Positions 1-9,148 are shown, counted from the first letter of the stretch. The stretch is DNA of 50,239 nt from JBHJOF01 sp050330055 (GCA_050330055.1 JBHJOF010000052.1:1-50239); one strand, 5' to 3'. The notes: generated by a model from the letters alone, not told the origin. Program-made: numbers and translations.

Positions 1-39
1 CCCTCCCCCTTGACGGGGGAGGGCCGGGGTGGGGGTGAC
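1..39. repeat. Interspersed GC-rich hairpin repeat at the left edge
   Basis: A perfect 9-bp inverted repeat (CCCTCCCCC at 1-9, GGGGGAGGG at 15-23) with a 5-nt loop is followed by a G-rich tail (GGCCGGGGTGGGGGTGA). From memory, this CCCTCCCC...GGGGAGGG...GGGGTGGGGG arrangement is common between genes in alphaproteobacterial genomes. It lies just beyond the torS stop codon. The hairpin could help end transcription, but there is no T-run, so I call it a repeat. It may extend left of the window. Confidence 0.55.
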
Positions 40-62
40 TCAGGTAGTGCTGGAAGTTGGTA

Positions 63-3029
63 CTAGGCTTGTCCGGAGAGCAGGTCCCACGAGTCGCTGA
101 GCAGCCTGGTGGAATCCCGGTAGAGCGCATCGAAGCCGTTGAACAGCTCGGCAAGCTCCTTGGTCCTCCGGGCTTCTGCCGCTGCTTCCAGGGCGCTTAG
201 CCGTTGGGCGAGCCGTATCAGGCCCACGCTGCCTGCGGAGGCTTTCAGGCTGTGCGCGGCAAAGGAGACGGCGGCCAGGTCCTCGGCCGCAACGGCGGCG
301 CCCAGAGCCTCGACGCGCTCGGGGGTCGTGCCGAGGAACAGCTCAACCATGCGCCTGGTCCGCGCCGCGCCCATCACCTGCAGATCCCGGGCAAGGATTT
401 CGCCTGGCCGGTCGCCGCCATTGGCCGGGGCCATGTCCGGTCCTGCGCGCCAGGCCCGCCGTGCACCTCCTGACAGAACCTCGAACAACACCGCTTCCAG
501 GCGCTCCGGCGACATCGGCTTTCCGATGAAGGCGTCCATCCCGGCCTGAAGATGCTCGTCGATCTCACAGGTGAACACGTGCGCCGACATGGCGATGATC
601 GGTACGGCGCGCTTCTCGGCGTCGGGCAAGGCGCGGATACGCCGGGCCGCCTCGAGCCCGTCCATGCCAGGCAGGCTGATATCCATCAGCACGGCGTCGA
701 AATGGGCCTGTTCCACAGCTTGCAAGGCCTGGCGCCCGTCGGCGGCCAGAGTGACCCTGTGGCCCATGTTCTCAAGGAACGACTTGGCGACCAGTCGATT
801 GATCTCGTTGTCTTCGACCACGAGTATCGCGCGCGGGCCCAGATCTTGCGCCGCGCGGTGCTGGGAGGCGGGGGGCTGCTCTCTCGCCAGCGCTGCGCCC
901 GGCGCGAAGGACAGTGTGAACCAGAAGCGGCTGCCGAGGCCTTCCTTGCTTTCGACGCCCATTTCTCCGCCCATTGCCGTCACCAGCTTGTGGCAGATCG
1001 CCAGGCCGAGCCCGGTTCCGCCATAGTGGCGCGAGGCGGAGGAATCCGCCTGGAAGAAGGCTTCGAAGACCCTTTCCACCTGAGCTGCCGGCAGGCCGAT
1101 GCCACTGTCCACAACGTCGAAGCGCAGGCCGACGCGATCCGAATCGTCGTGCTCGAGCCGGGAGACTTCGAGCTTTACTCGGCCCACCTCGGTGAACTTC
1201 AGGCCATTGCCGATCAGATTGAAGAGAATCTGCCGCAGTTTCCCCGAATCTCCTTTGAGGAGGTCTGGCACGCTCTTGCCGTAGTCAGCAGTGAGTGCGA
1301 TCCCTTTCTCCTCCGCTCTCGGCTGCAGCAGCGAAAGGATGCCGTCCACCAGGCGCGTGAGGCTGAAGTCGCAAGACTCGAGCTGCAAGTGGCCAGACTC
1401 GATCTTGGAGTAGTCCAGAATGTCGTTGAGGATCGCGAGCAGGGCCTCGCCCGAGGATTGGACGATCTCCAGCTGACCTTGCTGATCGGCCGCAAGATCG
1501 CTTTTTCGCAGGACGCGCAGCATTCCGAGCATGCCGTTCATCGGCGTGCGGATCTCGTGGCTCATTGTGGCCAGGAACTCGGACTTGGCGCGGCTCGCCT
1601 GCTCGGCCTGCTCGCGCGCCCGGGCGTGCTCGGCCACCTCCTGCCGCAGGAGGCGATTGGCTTCGGACAGCTGCTCCGTGCGTTCTGTGACCAGCTCCTC
1701 CAGCCTGGTCTTGTGGCGACGCAGCTCTGCCGCCGTGCGCTCCCGCTCGATTTCGAGCTCGCGCTTGCTCACGGCCTCATCCTTGAAGAACTGCACGCTG
1801 CGCGCCATTTCGGACAGCTCGTCCCGGCCGCGCGTCTCGACCGGTACTTCGAGGTTGCCGTGCGCCAGCTCCGTCATCACGCCGGCCAGATGCCTGAGCC
1901 GCCGGATGATGTTGCCGCGGACATAGAAGACGATAATGCCGGCTGCGATCAGCAGCGCGACCAGCGAAGCGACGATGATTGTGGTCGTGCCGACTCTCAC
2001 CGCGGCTTCGGCATCGACGGCAGCGGCCTCGGTAAAGCCGCGCGATTCATCGACAAGCTGCGTCACTTCGCGGCGCAGCTGTTCCGATAGCTCGCGGTTC
2101 TCGGCGGCCAGCAGCGCGATCTCCGCTGCAACCGCAAGGATCTGGCGGCGCAGGCCGAAGAGGGTTTCGGCGTCGGATTCGATTGTCGAGGCGACAAGGC
2201 GCCCAAAGAGCTCCTGCGCCTGCGTCCGACGCACCGGATCCTGAATACCTGCGACGCGACGCCCGATAATCTCCAGGTTCCTGCGGATCGTCGCCTCGAC
2301 TTCTCCGATCTCGGAAGCGGTAGCGGCCGCATTCAGCTGAATCAGCAGCAGGCCGACCTGCGAGCTGCGCAGGCGGAGCTCGAACATGCCCTCCATCATG
2401 TAGAGATCCACCTCGACCAGGCGGTCGAGCGCCTGGAGGGCGGGCTCGATGTCATCCTCGTTCTCCACAAGGTCGTAGAGGTTCGCGATGACCGCCGAGC
2501 TGCCGGCCGCGGCGTTCGACACGAGGGTCTCGGTCAGGTCGGAAAGCCCGATCGTCGCCTGCCCCGCCTCGGAGATGAGGCGCCTGCTGCGGTCCTCTAG
2601 TGCCAGGCGTGCGCGAACCAGGTCGTTCTGCCGCTCCAGGTTCTGCAAGAAGCGCTCCGCTGAGCCGGTGAGCGCTTCGAGTGATCGCGGTGCAAGGCCG
2701 CCATCGTCAAGCCTGGCAAGAAGCCCGCGCAGATGTGAAGCCTGGGCGAAAAGGGTCTGCGCCTCCCGATCCCGCAGTTCCTCGCTAGGCGCGCCGGTCA
2801 GGAGCGGCGAAGCGGCCACCAGCTGGGCCGTAACCTCGGCGACCTCCCGTGCCTCGATCGCCGCCGGCATGGCCTGCTCGACGATCGTGGTCTGGGTAAC
2901 CGCAACTCGGCGCAGCTCGCGCCAGCCGACAACGCTGGAGACGATCGACAGCGCCATGATGCAAAGAAAGGCGAGGAAGAGCCTGCCGCCGATCCCCAGT
3001 CCGCCGCCGCGCGCGGGCCTTTCGCGCAT
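63..3029 (-). CDS. torS: TorS-like hybrid sensor histidine kinase
   Basis: Tripartite hybrid sensor kinase of 988 aa. It has an N-terminal membrane segment (about residues 14-36), a long helical periplasmic sensor region, a second membrane segment, a HAMP linker and coiled coil. These are followed by HisKA (SHEIRTP, phospho-acceptor near H491), an HATPase domain with DSGIG and GTGLGL boxes, a receiver (about 734-850, VLMD phospho-acceptor near D783) and a C-terminal Hpt domain (AHSLKASAG, H about 926). This is the TorS/ArcB phosphorelay layout. TorS senses trimethylamine N-oxide through periplasmic TorT and phosphorylates TorR. The divergent neighbour is torT, which supports the name. I chose the ATG at 3029: the frame stays open to a GTG at 3365, but that would add 112 residues without homology and run antisense into torT. 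No torR or torCAD is visible. Confidence 0.88.
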   Translation of the reverse strand: MRERPARGGGLGIGGRLFLAFLCIMALSIVSSVVGWRELRRVAVTQTTIVEQAMPAAIEAREVAEVTAQLVAASPLLTGAPSEELRDREAQTLFAQASHLRGLLARLDDGGLAPRSLEALTGSAERFLQNLERQNDLVRARLALEDRSRRLISEAGQATIGLSDLTETLVSNAAAGSSAVIANLYDLVENEDDIEPALQALDRLVEVDLYMMEGMFELRLRSSQVGLLLIQLNAAATASEIGEVEATIRRNLEIIGRRVAGIQDPVRRTQAQELFGRLVASTIESDAETLFGLRRQILAVAAEIALLAAENRELSEQLRREVTQLVDESRGFTEAAAVDAEAAVRVGTTTIIVASLVALLIAAGIIVFYVRGNIIRRLRHLAGVMTELAHGNLEVPVETRGRDELSEMARSVQFFKDEAVSKRELEIERERTAAELRRHKTRLEELVTERTEQLSEANRLLRQEVAEHARAREQAEQASRAKSEFLATMSHEIRTPMNGMLGMLRVLRKSDLAADQQGQLEIVQSSGEALLAILNDILDYSKIESGHLQLESCDFSLTRLVDGILSLLQPRAEEKGIALTADYGKSVPDLLKGDSGKLRQILFNLIGNGLKFTEVGRVKLEVSRLEHDDSDRVGLRFDVVDSGIGLPAAQVERVFEAFFQADSSASRHYGGTGLGLAICHKLVTAMGGEMGVESKEGLGSRFWFTLSFAPGAALAREQPPASQHRAAQDLGPRAILVVEDNEINRLVAKSFLENMGHRVTLAADGRQALQAVEQAHFDAVLMDISLPGMDGLEAARRIRALPDAEKRAVPIIAMSAHVFTCEIDEHLQAGMDAFIGKPMSPERLEAVLFEVLSGGARRAWRAGPDMAPANGGDRPGEILARDLQVMGAARTRRMVELFLGTTPERVEALGAAVAAEDLAAVSFAAHSLKASAGSVGLIRLAQRLSALEAAAEARRTKELAELFNGFDALYRDSTRLLSDSWDLLSGQA

Positions 3030-3102
3030 GTCGCACCCCGACAGTTTGTCGCTTTCGGTCCGCAAAAGCCGTCCGAAACGTCGAGTTTCTCTCCTGCCCG
3101 AG

Positions 3103-3108
3103 TATAAT
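3103..3108 (+). promoter_or_regulatory. Candidate -10 box for torT
   Basis: A perfect TATAAT lies 60 bp before the torT start, inside the 138-bp divergent torS-torT spacer. No convincing -35 box is seen 17 bp upstream, which would fit an activator-dependent promoter. An AGGGAG ribosome-binding site follows at about 3151-3156. Assigned from sequence pattern only. Confidence 0.4.
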
Positions 3109-3167
3109 GTCTTCGCGGTCTTGCCTTTGGAAGGGCAAAGACCAGCGCGCAGGGAGAAGACTTTCAC

Positions 3168-4232
3168 GTGAAACGGCTGGTATCGTCGCTCGTTTCGGTC
3201 GTGGCGCTCGCTGGGGCGGCCGTTGCGGCATGGGCCGGTGACGGAACTTGGCGCCTCGAGACCTGGCAGCCGCCGTTCGACTACGCGAATCCGTCCCAGG
3301 TCATCGACTATCGTCCGCTCGAACGCGCAACGCAGCCATGGCGGCTCTGCGCCTCCTACCCGCACCTCAAGGACTCCTACTGGATCAGCGTCAACTACGG
3401 CATGGTCGAGGAGGCGCGCCGCCTGGGCATCCGGCTTCGCGTGCTCGAGGCGGGCGGCTACCCGAATCTGGACCGCCAGCGCGCCCAGATCGGCGACTGC
3501 GTGGCCTGGGGTGCCGATGCGCTCGTTGTCGGAACCGTCTCCTATCGCGGTCTGACGGACCTGATCCTTGAGATATCACAGACCACGCCCGTGATTGCGG
3601 CGGTGAACGACATCGCCGACGACGGGATTACAGCCAAGTCCGGGGTTTCCTGGGTGAGCCTGGGAGCGCGGACTGGCGAATTTCTCGCCGCCCTGCACCC
3701 GAAGGGCAGCGCGCCGGTCCGGATCGCTTGGTTTCCCGGCCCCGAAGGGGCCGGCTGGACCGACTTCGTCGAGGAAGGCTTCATCGGTGCCATCGCCGAC
3801 AGCGCGGTCGAGGTCGTGCTCACCAAGTACGGCGACACCGGCAAGGAGATCCAGCTCATCCTCATCGAAGAAGCGCTCGAGGAACGGCCCGACCTCGACT
3901 ACATCGTGGGCAGCGCCGTGACCGCCGAGGCCGCTATCAGTGTGCTACGCGCCCGGGGGCTCATCGACCGGATCGAGGTGGTGGCGGATTACTTCACCCA
4001 TGCGGTGTACCGCGGCATCAAGCGTGGCCGTATCCTGGCGGCGCCCACCGATTTTCCGGTGTTGCAGGGTCGCCTGGCGATTGATCAGGCGATTCGATCC
4101 CTTGAAGGCAAGCTCGATGTCTTGCACGCCGGGCCCGTTGTCCAGATGGTGACCCCTGACAACGTCGATGTCATTGGTCCGGAAGAATCCCTGGCCCCTG
4201 CCTGGTTCGCGCCAACGTTTACGGTCGAATAG
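3168..4232 (+). CDS. torT: TMAO-sensing periplasmic protein TorT
   Basis: Periplasmic binding protein of 354 aa in the RbsB/LacI-like fold. It binds trimethylamine N-oxide and presents it to the TorS sensor domain. The first 23 residues form a Sec signal peptide (basic KR, hydrophobic core, AWA cleavage site). The mature protein has the TorT-type opening with a W-x-P-P-F-D motif, then the sugar-binding fold (ASYPHLKDSYW, GADALVVGTVS, IVGSAVTAEAA). The GTG start at 3168 is preceded by AGGGAG 11 bp upstream. It is transcribed divergently from torS, as expected for a tor sensing pair. A related sugar-type binding protein recruited to a TorS-like kinase cannot be excluded, so the ligand is inferred. 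Confidence 0.86.
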   Translation: MKRLVSSLVSVVALAGAAVAAWAGDGTWRLETWQPPFDYANPSQVIDYRPLERATQPWRLCASYPHLKDSYWISVNYGMVEEARRLGIRLRVLEAGGYPNLDRQRAQIGDCVAWGADALVVGTVSYRGLTDLILEISQTTPVIAAVNDIADDGITAKSGVSWVSLGARTGEFLAALHPKGSAPVRIAWFPGPEGAGWTDFVEEGFIGAIADSAVEVVLTKYGDTGKEIQLILIEEALEERPDLDYIVGSAVTAEAAISVLRARGLIDRIEVVADYFTHAVYRGIKRGRILAAPTDFPVLQGRLAIDQAIRSLEGKLDVLHAGPVVQMVTPDNVDVIGPEESLAPAWFAPTFTVE

Positions 4233-4370
4233 TCTCCTATCGACAGATGCTCAAGGGCATTCACATGCTGAGCCGCCGATCCCCGTCAGTGAAGGGCTCC
4301 GCCGATCTCCTCAACGCCGGCGCGACGGCCGGCACGCGGCTCGCCGATGGGCGCGGGGCTCGGAGTCCGC
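4233..4370. other. Intergenic stretch before the ADH remnant
   Basis: No supported gene. Two plus-strand open frames here have no recognisable protein character. The stretch leads into the alcohol dehydrogenase fragment and probably contains decayed sequence from the same lost gene or its flank. Confidence 0.4.
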
Positions 4371-4559
4371 ACCATCGTCACGACCCTTCGCCCAGCTGGA
4401 AAGGAACGGATGCGCCGTCGGATGGAGGTAATCGCATCGAGCCGTCTCGATATACGTCCGCTCGTCACCCACTGTGTCGGGCTGGACCGGATCGAGGAGG
4501 GATACGACCTCTTCGCCAATCAGTGCGGTGGCGCCCTCGAGGCGGCGACTATGCCTTAA
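4371..4559 (+). pseudogene. C-terminal remnant of a zinc-dependent alcohol dehydrogenase
   Basis: About 62 codons, ending in TAA at 4557-4559, resemble the end of medium-chain zinc alcohol dehydrogenases. The pattern is IVTT, then KERMRRRMEVI, then LDIRPLVTH, then LDRIEEGYDLF, then a degenerate GGALEAA tail where functional members read G-x-LKVAI. The first 280 or so residues, with the zinc ligands and the Rossmann fold, are absent. The ATG at 4347 in the same frame has no good ribosome-binding site. I interpret it as a decayed gene fragment. Zinc ADHs often sit near cation ATPases and stress proteins in proteobacterial stress loci, which fits the neighbours. Confidence 0.65.
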
Positions 4560-4636
4560 TGGTCGCCCGCTTCGGTTCAAGCCTCTGAGGCTGACCGGCC
4601 AGGGATGGTCCAACGACATCGAAGGAGCAGGACGCC

Positions 4637-7408
4637 ATGCGCAGTCTGAAATCCAAACGCGCGTCCTCGCCGTCGGTCGTGCATCCGAAGCCGGAGGCGG
4701 GTTCCCGGATGACCATGCCAGACCTCGCATGGCATGCCGTCGCCACCGACGAGGCCCTTGATGCCCTTCAGGCGAGTGCCGACGGTCTTTCGGAGGAGGA
4801 AACCAGGCGCCGCCTGGAGGCCTACGGCCCCAATCGTCTGCCGCAGGGTCCGCGCCGCAGCGCCTTCATGCGCCTCCTGCGTCAGTTCCACAACCTGCTC
4901 ATCTACGTCCTGCTTGCCGCTGCCGTACTCGCGGCGGCGATCGGCGACGGCACGGATGCGGTGGTCATTCTCGGCGTTGTCATCGTCAACGCGATGATCG
5001 GATTCGTCCAGGAGGGGCGCGCCGAGAGGGCGCTGGAGGCGATCCGCGGGATGATCGACCCGAACGCCTCGGTGGTCCGAGCCGGCCGTCGGGTGACGAT
5101 CCGTGCCGACGAGGTGGTGCCGGGCGATATCGTCCTGCTCGACGCGGGCGACCGGGTTCCAGCCGACCTGCGCCTTGTCAAGGCACGCAATCTCCGGGTG
5201 GACGAGGCCATTCTCACCGGCGAATCCGTGCCGGTGGACAAGACAGTGAAGGCTGTCGATGCCGGTGCCGCGCTCGGTGACCGTTTCTCGATGGTGTTCT
5301 CCGGGACCTTCGTCACCGGCGGCCAGGGAGCCGGGGTCGCCATCGCGACCGGGGCCGCCACGGAACTCGGGCGGATCAGCGCCATGATTGGGACGGTGGA
5401 GCAACTGACCACGCCGCTCATCCGCCAGATGGACAGGCTTTCGCGCCAGATCACGATCGTGGTTCTGTCCCTCTCGTCGCTGGTCTTCGCCTTCGCCGTC
5501 CTGCTGCGCAGCTATGCTTACGACGAGGCCTTCATGGTGGTTGTCGGGTTGGCGGTGGCGGCCATCCCCGAGGGCCTTCCGGCGGTCATGACCATAACCC
5601 TTGCGGTGGGCGTCCAGCGGATGGCGGCCCGCAACGCCATCATCCGCAGGCTGCCCGCCGTCGAGACGCTCGGCTCCGTGTCGGTGATCTGCTCGGACAA
5701 GACCGGCACCCTCACCCGGAACGAGATGACGGTGAGTACGGTGGTGAGCGCAGACTGCCGTATCGAGGTGGGCGGGACGGGCTACGAGCCCGCGGGAAGT
5801 TTCCGGACGGATGCGCAGGAGGCCATCGACCCGGCGGCCGATCCAGTCCTCGAGGAGCTCACGCTCGCTGGCCTCCTGTGCAACGATTCGGATCTGCGAC
5901 AAACGGACGGCGAGTGGCTGGTCGACGGCGATCCCATGGAGGGGGCACTGGTCTCTCTGGCGATCAAGGCCGGACACGACGCCGTGGCCGCTCGCACGGG
6001 CTTCGTCCGGCTCGACGAGATTCCCTTCGATTCCCGTCACCGCTACATGGCGACGTTGCACGCTGCCTCGGGCGATCGTCGGAACGCATACGTCAAGGGG
6101 GCGCCCGAGCGCATCCTGGCGATGAGTGCGCATGTCGCCACCCGCGATGGTGATCTGCCGGTCGATGCAGACCGCTGGCACCGCCAGATCGAAAGCCTCG
6201 CGGCCAATGGCCAGCGCGTGATCGCCCTTGCCCGGCGGGAGATGGCAAACGATACGCACGTCCTTTCGCCGCCGGACGTGGAGCAGGGGCTGACTCTTCT
6301 GGGCCTCGTCGGACTGATAGATCCCCCACGTCCCGAAGCCGTCGCGGCGATCGCGGAATGTCAAGCCGCAGGCATCCGGGTCAAGATGATCACCGGCGAT
6401 CACGCGGCAACCGCGCGCGCCATCGCTCTCCAACTCGGCCTCGCCAAGGATCCCAAGGCCGTCACGGGCAGCAACCTCGACGAGGTCGAGGACGCACTCT
6501 TCCATGGACATGCGCAGGAGGCGACGGTCTTCGCCCGCACAAGTCCCGAGCACAAGCTGCGGCTGGTCGAGGCGCTTCAGAAGGACGGCTCCATCGTCGC
6601 CATGACCGGCGACGGCGTGAACGATGCCCCCGCGCTCAAGCGCGCGGATGTCGGCGTCTCGATGGGCCGGAAGGGGACTGAAGCCGCCAAGGAAGCGAGC
6701 GAGATGGTGCTCGCCGACGACAATTTCGCCTCGATCGTCGCCGCGGTGCGCGAAGGCCGAACCGTCTACGACAATCTTAGGAAGGTGATCTCGTTCCTGC
6801 TCCCGATCAATGGGGGTGAATCGATGGTGATCATCCTGGCCGTTCTGCTCGGGTTTGCTCTGCCGGTCACGCCGCTGCAGATCCTCTGGGTCAACATGGT
6901 CAGTTCCGTCGCGCTGGCGCTCACTCTTGCCTTTGAGCCGACCGAGCCCGGCACCATGCTGCGCCCGCCGCGCAGCCCGGGCGAGGCACTGATCTCCGGC
7001 CGGGTCCTGTGGCGCATCCTGTTCGTGTCCGGGCTTATGGTCGCAGGGACATTTGGCATCTATGCCTGGGCGATCACGAGGGGTCTGCCGGTCGAGACGG
7101 CCCGCACCATGGCCGTCAATACCCTGGTCGTCATGGAGATATTCTATCTGTTCAGCGTGCGCTTCGTGCACGGCACGTCGCTGACTTTGCGGGGCGTTCT
7201 CGGCACCCGCGCGGTCCTCGTCGGCATCGCAACCGTGACAGCCGCGCAGTTTGCCTTCACCTACCTGCCGCCGATGCAGGCGATCTTCGGGAGCCGTCCG
7301 GTGTCTCTTGGCGACGGCATCGTGATCGTCGGGGTCGGTGCGCTGCTGCTCGTGATCGTGGAAGCGGAGAAGCGCATTGTCGCCCTGCTGAGCACTGGGC
7401 GAGCTTGA
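4637..7408 (+). CDS. Cation-transporting P-type ATPase (Ca2+-type, P2)
   Basis: Inner-membrane cation pump of 923 aa. In order it shows an N-terminal cation-ATPase domain (about 35-100), the first membrane pair, an actuator domain with TGES (194-197), the fourth membrane helix with the PEGLP ion-binding motif, the DKTGT phosphorylation site (D354), a nucleotide-binding domain (KGAPE), the hinge TGDGVNDAPALK, and a six-helix C-terminal membrane domain. PEGLP in helix 4 is typical of P2-type (SERCA/PMR1-like) ATPases, so Ca2+ or Mn2+ is the likely substrate; Mg2+ or Na+ pumps are alternatives. The ATG at 4637 has GGAG about 9 bp upstream. Next to it lie the baeRF-like gene and the Mrp antiporter, together forming an ion-homeostasis region. 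Confidence 0.9.
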   Translation: MRSLKSKRASSPSVVHPKPEAGSRMTMPDLAWHAVATDEALDALQASADGLSEEETRRRLEAYGPNRLPQGPRRSAFMRLLRQFHNLLIYVLLAAAVLAAAIGDGTDAVVILGVVIVNAMIGFVQEGRAERALEAIRGMIDPNASVVRAGRRVTIRADEVVPGDIVLLDAGDRVPADLRLVKARNLRVDEAILTGESVPVDKTVKAVDAGAALGDRFSMVFSGTFVTGGQGAGVAIATGAATELGRISAMIGTVEQLTTPLIRQMDRLSRQITIVVLSLSSLVFAFAVLLRSYAYDEAFMVVVGLAVAAIPEGLPAVMTITLAVGVQRMAARNAIIRRLPAVETLGSVSVICSDKTGTLTRNEMTVSTVVSADCRIEVGGTGYEPAGSFRTDAQEAIDPAADPVLEELTLAGLLCNDSDLRQTDGEWLVDGDPMEGALVSLAIKAGHDAVAARTGFVRLDEIPFDSRHRYMATLHAASGDRRNAYVKGAPERILAMSAHVATRDGDLPVDADRWHRQIESLAANGQRVIALARREMANDTHVLSPPDVEQGLTLLGLVGLIDPPRPEAVAAIAECQAAGIRVKMITGDHAATARAIALQLGLAKDPKAVTGSNLDEVEDALFHGHAQEATVFARTSPEHKLRLVEALQKDGSIVAMTGDGVNDAPALKRADVGVSMGRKGTEAAKEASEMVLADDNFASIVAAVREGRTVYDNLRKVISFLLPINGGESMVIILAVLLGFALPVTPLQILWVNMVSSVALALTLAFEPTEPGTMLRPPRSPGEALISGRVLWRILFVSGLMVAGTFGIYAWAITRGLPVETARTMAVNTLVVMEIFYLFSVRFVHGTSLTLRGVLGTRAVLVGIATVTAAQFAFTYLPPMQAIFGSRPVSLGDGIVIVGVGALLLVIVEAEKRIVALLSTGRA

Positions 7409-7662
7409 GCAAGGACGGATACGCGAATCCGATCATCGTCATACTCATCATGGCCTGGATGACCGGCGGGCTGGAGGACAAGCACTTGCCGACGTGGTGT
7501 CCAGTGCCATTCATCTTTCGATAGGGAGAAGTGCCTTGGCCACTTTTGCCTCGTGCAGCTCTCGATCGGACCATGCCGGGCTTGACGCAGCCACTCCTGC
7601 CGCCGCACCAGCGCTGAAGGGGGCCGATCGCCCTGCTCGTCAAGGGACGAAGGCCCAGGCGG

Positions 7663-8781
7663 TTACAGGCGGAACCTGAAGGTCGCGGCAGCCGGGCTCC
7701 CATTCGGCAAGCTTGCGGCACCCAGCGGCAAGACCTCGCCGCCCGCGCCAAGCGTTAGCCCAACCAGCTCGTCGATCACATCGTAGGTGTCAGCCCCCGA
7801 TCTGGTCGCCAGCTTGATCGCGCCTGTCTCGGGATCGACAGCGCCCGGATGGGGCGCTGCAACGTCGACGAGCAGCGTCGCGATACCGCCTTTGACGGCG
7901 GCGCGCGCAATCTCCGCCACGTCCGTGCTGGCCAGGGCGTCGCCGGCACGATGCTCGACCTGCATCAGGCGCTCTCGGATCACTTTTCTGGCGTGCCTGC
8001 GGGCCATGTCGCGCGCCTTCTTTGCCAGCTCTGCTTCGGACGTCTGCTCCGGGTTTCCTGCGATCACGGACTTGAGAAGGTGTGGGTAGCTGTTGTGCAT
8101 CCGGTAGATCGCCGCCAGCTCTCCCACCGAAGCCAGGATCAGCGGTACCCTCAAACCGGTGAGGATGGGCCTCAGCGCCCGATCCACGATCCGGCAATAC
8201 TGGCCCGTTAGGACACGCATTCCCTCGCTGCCCTGGATGCGGCCGCTCGGTGCCCGGTCACGCGGCAGCTGGCGCCTGACCGCATCGGACATGTTCCTTG
8301 GCAGGTCGTCGACCTTCACCCGTCCCGCGAAGGCGGATGTGACCTCGATGAAGCGCGTGGCGCCTTGCGACAGGGCCAGCACGAAGCTGGCGCCCGGGAA
8401 GGCCAAGAGCGGCACCAGAGGCTTGACATGAAAGCGGTCGGACACCTCCGCCGCCTGCGCCGGCGCGATCGGCAGGCGGAAGGTCCTGACCTCCTCCGGC
8501 GTTGCGAACACGGCGAGACCATCCGCCAGGTAGGCCCAAAACAGGTCGTCGTCGTGCAACTCCATGAGGGACGCCTCGATGGACGCCACCTTGCGCTTGT
8601 TGGCCTTGGCATCCTTGAGCTGGCCGATGGCCTTAGTGGCCAGGTTCTTGAACAGGATGCAGTCGCCCTTGGCCGCACGGGTGACCGGCGTGGTCGGAAG
8701 GTAGAGCGAGACGCAGATGCCGCCGCGGAAGGCGTTGAGCTCGCGCAGCTCGGTCTCGCTCGGGATGTCGGTGTGAAGCAT
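7663..8781 (-). CDS. Bacterial archaeo-eukaryotic release factor-like protein (baeRF family)
   Basis: A 372-aa soluble protein resembling bacterial eRF1-like (baeRF) proteins. The N-terminal part (GICVSLYLPT) starts a first alpha/beta domain. The middle has a release-factor-like section (GLRVPLILASVGELAAIYR), and the C-terminal third (GGIATLLVD, then TYDVIDELVGLTLGAGGEVLPL) matches the eRF1 domain-3/L7Ae-like fold. No GGQ peptidyl-hydrolase motif is visible, so it is unlikely to act as a classical release factor. The biochemical role of this family is unknown; roles in ribosome rescue or stress have been suggested. It is read toward the P-type ATPase (convergent) and lies just downstream of mrpG, separated by 46 bp, so it might be the last gene of the antiporter transcript. 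Confidence 0.7.
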   Translation of the reverse strand: MLHTDIPSETELRELNAFRGGICVSLYLPTTPVTRAAKGDCILFKNLATKAIGQLKDAKANKRKVASIEASLMELHDDDLFWAYLADGLAVFATPEEVRTFRLPIAPAQAAEVSDRFHVKPLVPLLAFPGASFVLALSQGATRFIEVTSAFAGRVKVDDLPRNMSDAVRRQLPRDRAPSGRIQGSEGMRVLTGQYCRIVDRALRPILTGLRVPLILASVGELAAIYRMHNSYPHLLKSVIAGNPEQTSEAELAKKARDMARRHARKVIRERLMQVEHRAGDALASTDVAEIARAAVKGGIATLLVDVAAPHPGAVDPETGAIKLATRSGADTYDVIDELVGLTLGAGGEVLPLGAASLPNGSPAAATFRFRL

Positions 8782-8827
8782 GTCGAACTCCTATCGGCTT
8801 CGTGGCAGCCCCCGGAGGGGATGCGGT

Positions 8828-9139
8828 TCAGCTTCCGGCCCGCTTGTCGCTTCGGCCACTCGTGACCAGCGCGGCCTTTCCGAGCAGATGCGCGCTGACG
8901 GGCGCCGTGATGAAAAGAAAGAGTGAGATTGCGAGCTCCCTCAGGCTCAGGCTGCCGCTCACGGCGCTGGAGTGAACCAGCGAGGCGATCACGATCGATC
9001 CTACGCCGAGCGTCGTAGCCTTGGTCGGGCCGTGCAAGCGGGTGAAGAAGTCCGGCAGGCGCGCGAGCCCGATCGAGCCGAAGAGCGCGAAGGCCGCGCC
9101 GATCAGGATAAGTACGGATGTCACCAGCTCGGTTAGCAT
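8828..9139 (-). CDS. mrpG: Mrp cation/proton antiporter subunit G
   Basis: A 103-aa membrane protein with three hydrophobic helices and the MnhG signature: GSIGLARLPDFFTRLHGPTK, followed by TLGVGSIVIAS. It is a small accessory subunit of the multi-subunit Mrp (Mnh/Pha) secondary antiporter, which exchanges Na+ or K+ for protons. The ATG at 9139 is preceded by AGGAG. It is the last antiporter gene of the operon, 9 bp after mrpF. Confidence 0.92.
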   Translation of the reverse strand: MLTELVTSVLILIGAAFALFGSIGLARLPDFFTRLHGPTKATTLGVGSIVIASLVHSSAVSGSLSLRELAISLFLFITAPVSAHLLGKAALVTSGRSDKRAGS

Positions 9140-9148
9140 GTCTGGCTC

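Noticed and set aside
552..2090. 512-codon open frame antisense to torS
   Set aside because: torS has all kinase, receiver and Hpt motifs; the antisense product has none.
3030..3365. Upstream extension of torS to a GTG at 3365
   Set aside because: It would overlap the torT coding region and adds no domain; the ATG at 3029 directly precedes the first membrane helix.
4577..7171. 864-codon open frame antisense to the P-type ATPase
   Set aside because: Its product is His/Asp/Arg-rich with no domain. It is the mirror of a GC-rich gene that has complete P-type ATPase motifs.
7409..7662. Possible small gene between the P-type ATPase and the baeRF gene
   Set aside because: Short frames on both strands lack start signals and protein-like composition; treated as non-coding spacer between converging genes.
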